From an uncultured Bacilli bacterium (lineage in GTDB: Bacteria > Bacillota_I > Bacilli_A > RF39 > UBA660), in assembly GCA_934101745.1 (NCBI GenBank), contig CAKOSD010000018.1:1-12474 (forward strand): a stretch of 12,474 bases of DNA, read 5' to 3'. A model generated the notes under the pieces. That model searched no databases. It saw nothing but the letters and a program-made list of their open reading frames with translations, and was not told where the DNA came from. Every line of letters begins with the position of its first letter. Position 1 is the stretch's first letter. Positions 6,097 through 12,474 of the stretch are shown in pieces. The position numbers and the translations under genes are program-made.

Positions 6097-6132
6097 AAAA
6101 AAAGAAGAAAGTCTGTTTAATTAAATTCTTCT
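6097..6132 (-). terminator. Probable terminator after the alpha-CTD-like gene pair
   Basis: AGAAGAA (6103-6109) pairs with TTCTTCT (6126-6132) with a 16-nt loop; the minus strand then has T7. It lies about 50 bp after the stop of the second alpha-CTD-like gene and just ahead of the xfp promoter. The 7-bp, AT-rich stem makes it moderate. Confidence 0.5.
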
Positions 6133-6179
6133 CTTACCGGTTATCTATTTTTATCAGTTTTTAATTTTTGGAGTGGTTA

Positions 6180-7256
6180 TTATTTATTAAAAGTATCTTC
6201 TTTAGTATCCAAAGTACTAGAATACACCATAGGAAATTTTCCTGCCAGTTTTTCGTTTATTTCTTTTAATTTTTCTTCATAAAGTCTCTTTTGTAAAATT
6301 AGATTATTATATTCTAAAACATCACCATTTACAGTAGCGCCTAAAAAACTTTTATTAACATCAAAACCTAATTTGTGAAAACTGGTTCTTATTTGTAATA
6401 ATTCTTCAGTAGTAAAAAATCTGGCTTGGTTGAAAAAAAACAAATCATTTAAATCATTGATACCTACTCTTCTTACCTTTGCATTTAAGGCTGCTTCTAG
6501 ATGTAAAATATTAATATCAAAATTCTTTAAAGAAAATTCTATTTCATGATAATTTAAAGGTTGCATGCCTAAATGAAAATTAGTTTTACTTAATTCTTCT
6601 TTTACTGTTTCGACTGTTTTTAGACCAATTCCTTCTAAATCTTTTAAACTTTGTTCATTATATTTAACTAAATCATCAAGAAAATAGATTTCATGCTTAT
6701 TAAGGTTCTGAACTATTCGGAAATCGGAAATTATTTTGTTAAGAGGAGAACTAAGGCTTAAGGTTTCACTTTTTAAAATATTTTGATATTCATATATATT
6801 TAAAAGTAAAATAGTCCCATTATTTCCCAAATGATGAAGAAGATTAAAAAGCCAAGTATAGTCTTTATCACTTTTAATAGTTGTGTATAAAAAGCCCTTT
6901 AATTTCTTTTTATCATAGGCAATAGTACTTAAAAACATTCCTATATTTTCATACTTTTCTAAGTAATCTCTTAGTTCCGGCGTTAAATCTAAATAAGAAA
7001 TTTTTATTTGTTCTAAATCTTCACATTTACTACTTATATAGGGATAATAAATTGAATATTCATAATTAAAATGTAACCCTAAGTCTTTTATAGCCTCATA
7101 TATTTCATCAAAATAAGTCTGATAACGATGATGACTTTTACATAATCTTTTAATACTCGTGATATCAATTTCTAGCAATTTTTCAGTTGTTTCAATGTTC
7201 ATCATCTGGAGCATCTTTTTAGCCCCAGTACTAATATTTAACTCTTCTATTCTCAC
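6180..7256 (-). CDS. Protein with RNA polymerase alpha-CTD-like helix-hairpin-helix modules (second of a paralogous pair)
   Basis: 358 residues, function unknown. Residues 2-62 (IEELNISTGAKKMLQMMNI then TTEKLL) follow the pattern of the RNA polymerase alpha C-terminal domain, which starts with a L-x-L-S-x-x-A-x-x-x-L helix. Residues about 187-230 form a second module with a classical hairpin, LEGIGLKTVETVKEEL (207-222), and residues about 250-302 a third, weaker one. A short coiled coil follows at 312-338, then a polar tail. No signal peptide or membrane segment, so it should be cytoplasmic and may bind DNA or a transcription factor. It aligns along its whole length with the 358-residue protein 33 bp upstream, at low identity. 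The start is GTG at 7254-7256: an in-frame TAA lies nine bases upstream, and conservation of module 1 with the paralogue supports it. There is no recognisable Shine-Dalgarno site, so translation may depend on coupling. Confidence 0.65.
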   Translation of the reverse strand: MRIEELNISTGAKKMLQMMNIETTEKLLEIDITSIKRLCKSHHRYQTYFDEIYEAIKDLGLHFNYEYSIYYPYISSKCEDLEQIKISYLDLTPELRDYLEKYENIGMFLSTIAYDKKKLKGFLYTTIKSDKDYTWLFNLLHHLGNNGTILLLNIYEYQNILKSETLSLSSPLNKIISDFRIVQNLNKHEIYFLDDLVKYNEQSLKDLEGIGLKTVETVKEELSKTNFHLGMQPLNYHEIEFSLKNFDINILHLEAALNAKVRRVGINDLNDLFFFNQARFFTTEELLQIRTSFHKLGFDVNKSFLGATVNGDVLEYNNLILQKRLYEEKLKEINEKLAGKFPMVYSSTLDTKEDTFNK

Positions 7257-7265
7257 AATTTTTTA

Positions 7266-7292
7266 TAATCGATTTAAAAATTATTTCGATTA
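7266..7292 (-). other. Intercistronic hairpin between the alpha-CTD-like genes
   Basis: TAATCG (7266-7271) and CGATTA (7287-7292) can pair with a 15-nt loop; the stem includes the stop codon of the upstream gene (7290-7292). No T-tract follows on the minus strand, so it is not a terminator. It sits 9 bp ahead of a GTG start that lacks a ribosome binding site. Confidence 0.35.
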
Positions 7293-8366
7293 ATCCTTTC
7301 TATTATTTTTTTTAGATAATTTTAACATACGTTCATACATTATTTTTTCTCTATTTAAAACATTTAATTTTTCTTGCAAAGTACATTGTTCTAATGTTAA
7401 TTGATTATAGTTTCTTTCTAATAATTTAGTGGGACTAGTTAATAATTTATCATCAAGATTAAGATTTAACTTAGCAATTTCTCTTTGAATATTAAATAGT
7501 TCCTCATCAGTAAAATAAGCAAAAGACCTTTTTTCTAGTAACTGTTCAAGATTAAAAATATCATTTTCTTTTAATTTATTTAAAGTCTTTTCTTCTAGAT
7601 TTAAAGTTTCTACCTTAAAATAAGCCAAACTAAGAGTTACATTTTTTAGATATTTAGTATCCATAAAAGAAAAACCTTGTTCTTCTAATGTTGTTATAAC
7701 TTTATGAGTCTTAGATGGTCCTAAACGGGGAATTTGGGTAATTTCTTCTTTAGACAAAGCCAGTATATCGCAAACAAGCCAGCAGTCATAACGAATCAAA
7801 GGATAATAGATGCTTTTTTCGGGAAATACGGTAAATATTGGTCTTAAAGTTCCTTGGTTTTGAAGATTATTTTTAAAATCTTTGATAATTAAACTTAGAA
7901 TTTTGCCATCATTTGCCAATGTACTAAATAATTCTTCTAAAGTACTATTAAACTCATAAGTAACTACTAGACAAAGAAAACTTTTTAAGGTAGTAGAATC
8001 TTGTTTTAATTTTTTTAAGAAGTTTTCGATTGTTCCGTAATTGGCTAAGTATTTGCGGGCATTCTTGCTCATAAATAAGTCACTTATCTTTATCTCATTA
8101 AAGTCGCTAATTGCATTCTTTAAACTTTGATAATAAATTTTTTCATCTAAAAAACAACAGTTATTATTATGGACATATTCCCATAATTCATCTACCAATC
8201 CTTGATATTTAAAATTACCTTTGACGATATTTCTTAAACTTTCCAAAGAAAGATTACAAGCGTCTTGAAGGGTTAAAACATTCATCTTTTTAAAAAGTTT
8301 TTTGGCATTACTGGATATATCTAATTCTTTAGATATATCTATATTAATATTTGAATAATTATTCAT
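7290..8366 (-). CDS. Protein with RNA polymerase alpha-CTD-like helix-hairpin-helix modules (first of a paralogous pair)
   Basis: 358 residues, function unknown, the same length as the next gene. Module 1 spans about residues 14-73 (KELDISSNAKKLFKKMNVLT); residues 92-130 (EIKISDLFMSKNARKYL) may be another partial module; about 192-237 carries IPRLGPSKTHKVITTL (212-227), a helix-hairpin-helix; about 253-305 gives NLEEKTLNKLKENDIFNLEQLL, again close to the alpha-CTD start. A coiled coil with many Leu and Glu/Lys at about 313-350 ends the protein in a basic tail (KLSKKNNRKD). Shared order and spacing with the neighbour (for example SLxSLRN/TSIKRL and FTDEELFNIQREI/FTTEELLQIRTSF) point to tandem duplication followed by wide divergence. 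The ATG at 8364-8366 has GAGGG seven bases upstream. The pair probably forms one transcript. A role in transcription is an inference from fold only. Confidence 0.65.
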   Translation of the reverse strand: MNNYSNINIDISKELDISSNAKKLFKKMNVLTLQDACNLSLESLRNIVKGNFKYQGLVDELWEYVHNNNCCFLDEKIYYQSLKNAISDFNEIKISDLFMSKNARKYLANYGTIENFLKKLKQDSTTLKSFLCLVVTYEFNSTLEELFSTLANDGKILSLIIKDFKNNLQNQGTLRPIFTVFPEKSIYYPLIRYDCWLVCDILALSKEEITQIPRLGPSKTHKVITTLEEQGFSFMDTKYLKNVTLSLAYFKVETLNLEEKTLNKLKENDIFNLEQLLEKRSFAYFTDEELFNIQREIAKLNLNLDDKLLTSPTKLLERNYNQLTLEQCTLQEKLNVLNREKIMYERMLKLSKKNNRKD

Positions 8367-8390
8367 AAAATCCCTCTTTCAAGGTTTTAT

Positions 8391-8419
8391 ATCCTACCAC
8401 TTTTTATTATTTTACACAA
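8391..8419 (-). promoter_or_regulatory. Possible promoter of the alpha-CTD-like gene pair
   Basis: Minus strand: -35 TTGTGT (8414-8419), 17-bp spacer, -10 TAGGAT (8391-8396), about 25 bp before the ATG. Matches are only 3 of 6 and 4 of 6, so this is the best candidate rather than a clear promoter. Confidence 0.35.
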
Positions 8420-8440
8420 CTAGTAAATTAAAATTTTGTT

Positions 8441-8503
8441 AAAAAAAAGACTAATTTCTTAAACATAAAACCAATTAAGATTAACATATCAAATTAAACT
8501 AGT
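8441..8503 (-). terminator. Possible terminator with a long loop
   Basis: ACTAATTT (8450-8457) pairs with AAACTAGT (8496-8503), 8 bp with one G-U pair, and the minus strand continues C then T8 (8441-8448). The loop is about 38 nt, long for an intrinsic terminator. It follows directly after the 25-codon ORF at 8503-8580. Confidence 0.35.
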
Positions 8504-8580
8504 TATTCTTGTTCTTTAATTAAATTATCTATATCCTTAAAAAGATTTTCGATAGCCCCAGTATGATATCTTTCACACAT
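8503..8580 (-). CDS. Possible 25-residue small protein
   Basis: An ATG-to-TAA frame of 26 codons in the gap between smc and the alpha-CTD-like genes. It reads MCERYHTGAIENLF then KDIDNLIKEQE, a composition and amphipathic spacing that looks like a real helix rather than random AT-rich sequence. Against it: no Shine-Dalgarno site, no evident promoter, and it follows the smc terminator. It may be a small gene, a remnant of a longer one, or chance. An in-frame TAA lies just upstream of the ATG. Confidence 0.25.
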   Translation of the reverse strand: MCERYHTGAIENLFKDIDNLIKEQE

Positions 8581-8600
8581 ACATTAAATAAAGTACTACT

Positions 8601-8627
8601 AAAAATAACTAGCCTTAAGCTAGTTAT
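8601..8627 (-). terminator. Rho-independent terminator of rnc-smc
   Basis: ATAACTAGC (8605-8613) pairs perfectly with GCTAGTTAT (8619-8627), 9 bp with a 5-nt loop, followed on the minus strand by T5. The stem contains the smc stop codon (TAG, 8620-8622), so the terminator is built into the end of the gene. Confidence 0.75.
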
Positions 8628-11571
8628 CTTTGTTTTCTTCCATACGAACGCTTACTAATTTAGAAACGCCTTCTTCTTGCATGGTAATACCATACAAAGT
8701 ATCAGCATATTCCATTGTTCTTTTCTTATGGGTAATAATTATAAATTGCGATTTGTCTTTTCTGGTTTCCAAATATTTACCAAAAACATCGACATTAGCC
8801 TCATCTAAGGCGGCTTCGACTTCATCTAAAATAACAAATGGTACAGTCTTGACATTAAGAATGGCAAATAATAAAGATATGGCTGTTAAAGTTCGTTCGC
8901 CACCTGAGAAAAGAGTTATAGAACTTAGTTTTTTTCCTGGAGGTTGAGCAATAATTTCGACTCCAGTTTCTAATAAATTGTCCTTATCGGTTAATTCTAA
9001 ATGCCCTTCGCCACCTCTAAAGAGGATTTTAAATACTTTTTGAAATTCTGTATTAACGGCCTCAAAAGTGGCTTTAAATCTTTCTTTCATGATTTCATCT
9101 AAAGAGGCAATGGCTGTTTCTAATTCTTCTACCGATTTTACTAAGTCATCTTTTTGGGTAGTTAAAAAAGTATATCTTTCATTAACGCGTTCAAACTCGG
9201 TAATACTGCCTAAGTTTACTTCACCTAATTCTTTAATACTACTCTTTAACTTGCTTACTTGAAGTCTAGTGGTTTCAATATCAATATTAGTATCTATTTC
9301 ACGTAACGCTTTCTCATAAGTCATGGTATATTCTTCGTTTAAAGTTAACAAATAATTATCCAATTTAACATCGTATTTACCTAAAATAACTTCATTACTA
9401 TTAAATTCACTATTGTATTTATTTAATTCTTTATTTTTATTTTTAATATTAAGTTCTAATTCGGCTAAATCGCCCCGCGAATTTTCTAGTTTTTCTTTAT
9501 AATCTTTGATAGTTCTTAGTAAATTATCTTTACGGCCACTTAATTCATAGTAAGATTTTAAAATATTATCTAATTCAATATCTACGGTATTATTTAAAAT
9601 AGCCTCATTATTTTTAATAGTATTTTCTTTTTCTTTATAACTTTCTTTTAACTCACTTAAACTAATATTTTTACGGTTTATAGTTTCTTTAAGCAGGATA
9701 TACTCATTATTTACTTTATTTTTCTTATTCTTAATTTCTTCTTGTTCTTGATTTAAAGAATTAATTTTAGTTTCAATAGCATGAATATTAGTTTCTAAAT
9801 TAACCTTATTAGTTTCTAATTTTGTAAGTTCATAACGGTCTTTTAAAATGCTATTACTATTTTTCTTAGCCCCACCACTGATAGAGCCGCCTGCATAAGA
9901 TATATCACCATCTAAAGAAACAACTTTATATTTATAATTTAGGCGTTTGGCAATACTATTTAGAGCGTCAATGTCTTTAACGACAATCGTAGTTGCTAGT
10001 AAATTTTGCATTATACTATCATAGGCTGAATCATATTTTACAAGGTTAATAGCCGTATCAAGAAAACCAGAAGTATTTTTTAAATCGGTTATTATATTAT
10101 TATCTAAGTACTTAGGTTTAATAATATTAAGAGGTAAAAAGGTTGCTCGGCCTAGGTGTTGTTCTTTTAAGTAATTAATTGCTTGTTTAACAGAGGTCTC
10201 ATTATCCACTACTAAATAATTAAGACTGGCTCCGAGGGTTGTTTCAATAGCATTCATATAAAGATCATCAAAAGTAAGAAGTTTACCCACTGTATTATAT
10301 ATACCTTTTAATCTAGGATTATTTAAAATAGATTTAACTGGTAAAGGCACATTTACTTCATTTAAAATATTATTATTTAGAATATCTATTTTATTATTAA
10401 GTTCTAATAATTCCTTATTTTTTTGATTATATTCATTAGATTCAGTAACATAATCTCTTCTTAAAATTAATTCTTCATTATCAATAGAATCTAAATTAGT
10501 CTTTAATTCGCACTTTTTACTATTTAAAGACTTTATTTCTTCTTCTATAGTCTTAATATTTTTACTAATATTTAATGTTTCTTCTTTTAAATTTAAAACA
10601 TTAGTTAAAGTTATATCATTATTACTATTAAGTTTTTTTCGCTCTAAAATCATCGTTTTCTTAGCGTTAGTTTCGGCTATTTCTCGTTCTAAATCAACTA
10701 GATTTTGATTTAATTTATTTAAGGTTCCCTCCACTTCTAAATTGCTTAATTTATTAACTTCTAGAGTAGCAGTATCTTTATTTATTTTAGCAGTTAATTC
10801 TTCAATTAAACTTTTTAATTCTTCATTGCGTTGTTTTAATTTATTATATTCTAAATTAATTTTTTTAATATCATTAACTATTAAAGCAATTTCTAAATTC
10901 TTTAAATTATCTTTATATTCATTAAATTTTTTGGCTTTGATTGATTGGATACGAAGAGGCTCTAAAGATGTTTCTAACTCATTTATAAGTAAATTAATTG
11001 TATTTAGGTTATCCTTGGTTTTTTCTAATTTTCTTAAAGATTCTTCCTTATGTTTTTTATATTTTAAAACTCCGGCGGCTTCTTCGATAATTACTCTTCT
11101 GGCTTCTGGTTTACTACTTACGATATCTTCTACGGTGCCTTGGGAAATTATATTATAAGCATCACGCGATGCTCCGCTATCAATAAAAAGGTCAGTTATA
11201 TCTTTAAGTCTTACTTTCGTATTATTTAAGTAGTATTCATTTTCCCCAGTACGATAAACTACTCTTTTTACTTCAATTTCATTAAACTCACTTTTTAAAT
11301 AATGATTACTATTATCAATGGTTAAGGCGACACTGGCTCTTGACATCGGACTACGACTTTTAGAACCGTTGAAAATAACATCACTCATTGAACCAGTTCC
11401 ACGCAAAGTTTTAACTGATTGTTCTCCTAAGACCCATTTAACCGCATCTAAAATATTACTTTTTCCGGAACCGTTCGGACCAACTATACAAGTAATTCCA
11501 TCTTTGATATCTAATTCTATTTTATCAGCAAATGATTTAAACCCAACGGCTTTAATACTTTTTAAATACAT
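8620..11571 (-). CDS. smc: Chromosome partition protein SMC, short-armed
   Basis: A 983-residue SMC ATPase; with ScpA and ScpB it forms the condensin that organises and separates the chromosome. Walker A GPNGSGKS (31-38), Q-loop around Q144, N-terminal coiled arm from about 165 to 415, hinge about 418-560 with GGSISGG at 561-567, return arm about 570-815, signature LFSGGERT (887-894), Walker B VILDE (913-917), D-loop ALDEAN (921-926) and H948. All ATPase motifs are intact. Compared with about 1186 residues in B. subtilis, each arm is shorter by about 100 residues, as in mycoplasmal SMC of about 980 residues. GGAG lies before the ATG and overlaps the rnc stop region; the 11-bp gap suggests one transcript and coupled translation. 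ftsY, which follows smc in Bacillus, is not here. Confidence 0.95.
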   Translation of the reverse strand: MYLKSIKAVGFKSFADKIELDIKDGITCIVGPNGSGKSNILDAVKWVLGEQSVKTLRGTGSMSDVIFNGSKSRSPMSRASVALTIDNSNHYLKSEFNEIEVKRVVYRTGENEYYLNNTKVRLKDITDLFIDSGASRDAYNIISQGTVEDIVSSKPEARRVIIEEAAGVLKYKKHKEESLRKLEKTKDNLNTINLLINELETSLEPLRIQSIKAKKFNEYKDNLKNLEIALIVNDIKKINLEYNKLKQRNEELKSLIEELTAKINKDTATLEVNKLSNLEVEGTLNKLNQNLVDLEREIAETNAKKTMILERKKLNSNNDITLTNVLNLKEETLNISKNIKTIEEEIKSLNSKKCELKTNLDSIDNEELILRRDYVTESNEYNQKNKELLELNNKIDILNNNILNEVNVPLPVKSILNNPRLKGIYNTVGKLLTFDDLYMNAIETTLGASLNYLVVDNETSVKQAINYLKEQHLGRATFLPLNIIKPKYLDNNIITDLKNTSGFLDTAINLVKYDSAYDSIMQNLLATTIVVKDIDALNSIAKRLNYKYKVVSLDGDISYAGGSISGGAKKNSNSILKDRYELTKLETNKVNLETNIHAIETKINSLNQEQEEIKNKKNKVNNEYILLKETINRKNISLSELKESYKEKENTIKNNEAILNNTVDIELDNILKSYYELSGRKDNLLRTIKDYKEKLENSRGDLAELELNIKNKNKELNKYNSEFNSNEVILGKYDVKLDNYLLTLNEEYTMTYEKALREIDTNIDIETTRLQVSKLKSSIKELGEVNLGSITEFERVNERYTFLTTQKDDLVKSVEELETAIASLDEIMKERFKATFEAVNTEFQKVFKILFRGGEGHLELTDKDNLLETGVEIIAQPPGKKLSSITLFSGGERTLTAISLLFAILNVKTVPFVILDEVEAALDEANVDVFGKYLETRKDKSQFIIITHKKRTMEYADTLYGITMQEEGVSKLVSVRMEENKDN

Positions 11572-11582
11572 AAACTCTCCTA

Positions 11583-12236
11583 CTATTTGTTACTGGCTTT
11601 TTTACTTAGGGCGTCTTTAGCGGCCATTTGTTCGGCTTCTTTTTTACTTTTGCCCATCCCTTTACCATAAACAATATTATCAATTTTAACTTCTACTTCA
11701 TAAGTTTTATCATGAGCAGGACCGGTCTCATTAATAACATTATATTCTAAGGTTTTTTTATCCATTTGAGTTGCTTCTTGTAAAGCACTCTTATAATCAG
11801 TTAAATAAATTTCATGATGCTTAATATGAGGAATAACCGTTTTATAAACATAATCTTTAGCCACAGTAAAACCACATTCTAAATAAATACAACCCAGGAT
11901 AGCCTCAAAAATATCGGCAATAATAGTATCGTTTATATCATGTAATTGACCATGGCCTACTCTAATATAGGGGATATAACCGATTTCTTTCGCATAATTT
12001 GCTAGAGCACTCTCACAAACAAAACTAGCACGCATTTTGGACATAGCCCCTTCTTTTAAAGAAGTATTGCTATATAAATATTCACTAACAACTAATTGTA
12101 AAACACTATCTCCTAAGTATTCTAATCTTTCATAAGAAGCAACATTGTGTTCATTAGCATAACTAGTATGAGTAAGACTTGTTAAAAGTAATTCTTTATC
12201 TTTAATATCTATATTATATTTTTCTAAAAAGTTCAT
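11583..12236 (-). CDS. rnc: Ribonuclease III
   Basis: A 217-residue protein with an endonuclease domain (about 1-140) and a double-stranded RNA binding domain (about 146-214). It cleaves double-stranded RNA, in rRNA precursors and in structured mRNA. The signature ERLEYLGDSVL lies at 36-46 with E39 and D43; the second acidic pair is D108 and E111 in ADIFEAILG. The RNA-binding domain shows GPAHDKTYEVEV and the C-terminal KSKKEAEQMAAKDAL helix. Length is near the usual 220-230. I take the ATG at 12234-12236, with AGGTGAT seven bases or so upstream; the in-frame GTG nine bases earlier is part of that ribosome binding site. It is the first gene of the rnc-smc unit, an arrangement shared with Bacillus. 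Confidence 0.95.
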   Translation of the reverse strand: MNFLEKYNIDIKDKELLLTSLTHTSYANEHNVASYERLEYLGDSVLQLVVSEYLYSNTSLKEGAMSKMRASFVCESALANYAKEIGYIPYIRVGHGQLHDINDTIIADIFEAILGCIYLECGFTVAKDYVYKTVIPHIKHHEIYLTDYKSALQEATQMDKKTLEYNVINETGPAHDKTYEVEVKIDNIVYGKGMGKSKKEAEQMAAKDALSKKASNK

Positions 12237-12252
12237 TTTTATCACCTAACCC

Positions 12253-12281
12253 ATTATAGCAAATAAACCTAAAAAGACCAA
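12253..12281 (-). promoter_or_regulatory. Promoter of rnc-smc
   Basis: Minus strand: -35 TTGGTC (12276-12281), 17-bp spacer, perfect -10 TATAAT (12253-12258) with the TG extension (TGC at 12259-12261). The leader before the rnc ATG would be only about 10-12 nt and just large enough to hold the AGGTGAT site. Confidence 0.75.
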
Positions 12282-12301
12282 GAAAAACGCTTCAAAAACA
12301 T

Positions 12302-12349
12302 AAAAAAGATTATTGTTTCCTCTAATCTTTCTTAGAAAATAATCTTTTT
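12302..12349 (-). terminator. Rho-independent terminator ahead of rnc-smc
   Basis: AAAAAGATTATT (12303-12314) pairs perfectly with AATAATCTTTTT (12338-12349), 12 bp, and the 23-nt loop can itself fold through TCTAA/TTAGA. The minus strand ends in T6. The 5' arm lies inside the last codons of the upstream gene. Because the stem begins with A and ends with T on both strands, it could work in both directions. Confidence 0.75.
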
Positions 12350-12474
12350 AAAACTTTTTCTTCACTAACCTCATCTTGCATTCTAAGATTCATATTATGT
12401 AAAGCAATTTCCATATATTTCTTAACCTGTTCATCTTCAATATCTAAATGATTTGCTTTTATTCTGGCATAAAC
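12322..12474 (-). CDS. C-terminal end of an unidentified protein
   Basis: The last 50 residues of a frame that enters from beyond position 12474 and stops at TAG (12322-12324). The visible part is highly charged and looks helical, with KANHLDIEDEQVKKYMEIAL followed by HNMNLRMQDE and a basic end LKRLFSKKD. I do not recognise the family. In Bacillus the gene before rnc is acpP, with plsX and fab genes close by; this fragment does not look like the end of AcpP. It is separated from rnc by a strong terminator and a new promoter. Confidence 0.55.
   Translation of the reverse strand, partial: VYARIKANHLDIEDEQVKKYMEIALHNMNLRMQDEVSEEKVLKRLFSKKD

Noticed and set aside
8630..11620. Several plus-strand open frames of 64-138 codons across smc and rnc
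   Set aside because: They are antisense to strongly conserved genes and show hydrophobic, leucine and serine-rich translations typical of the reverse strand of AT-rich coding sequence.

Overview
The window is an AT-rich chromosome segment of a low-GC Gram-positive bacterium. Every supported gene lies on the minus strand, so transcription runs from position 12474 toward 1. The pairing of rnc with smc, a Bacillus-type replication initiator DnaB, Shine-Dalgarno sites of the AGGAGGTGAT type and Firmicutes-like promoters place it in the Bacilli or their wall-poor relatives. SMC is 983 residues, close to the size known for mycoplasmas rather than the roughly 1190 of Bacillus. Standard-code translation gives full-length proteins, the stops I read are TAA or TAG, and the tryptophan codons I checked are TGG, so there is no sign of the mycoplasma code. 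I cannot name a species.

Layout from right to left (direction of transcription). The 3' end of an unidentified gene (12322-12474) closes with a strong terminator. An extended -10 promoter then drives rnc (RNase III) and smc, 11 bp apart, ending in a hairpin that overlaps the smc stop. Next is a 250-bp gap with a possible 25-codon ORF. After it come two adjacent paralogous genes of exactly 358 codons each, encoding proteins built of helix-hairpin-helix modules like the RNA polymerase alpha C-terminal domain; their function is unknown. A further promoter drives xfp (phosphoketolase) and a 16-bp-spaced membrane protein of the Lgt family that lacks canonical catalytic residues; this unit ends in a clear terminator.

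Positions about 1677-2968 form an accessory patch. Two direct repeats (118 and 138 bp) flank a small lipoprotein gene with a bacterial Ig-like domain, and the space behind that gene is full of insertion-element-like debris: an orphan plus-strand terminator, a 48-bp perfect palindrome, and three copies of a 19-bp repeat spaced at multiples of 36 bp. To the left are a small exported protein of unknown function with a near-ideal promoter, a membrane-anchored thioredoxin-fold protein with a CPWC site and its own promoter, and the 5' part of dnaB, cut by the window edge.

The conserved genes cover chromosome maintenance (dnaB, smc), RNA processing (rnc) and fermentative sugar cleavage (xfp). The least understood parts are the alpha-CTD-like gene pair, the altered Lgt homologue and the repeat-flanked lipoprotein island. 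No CRISPR array, tRNA, rRNA or intact transposase was seen.
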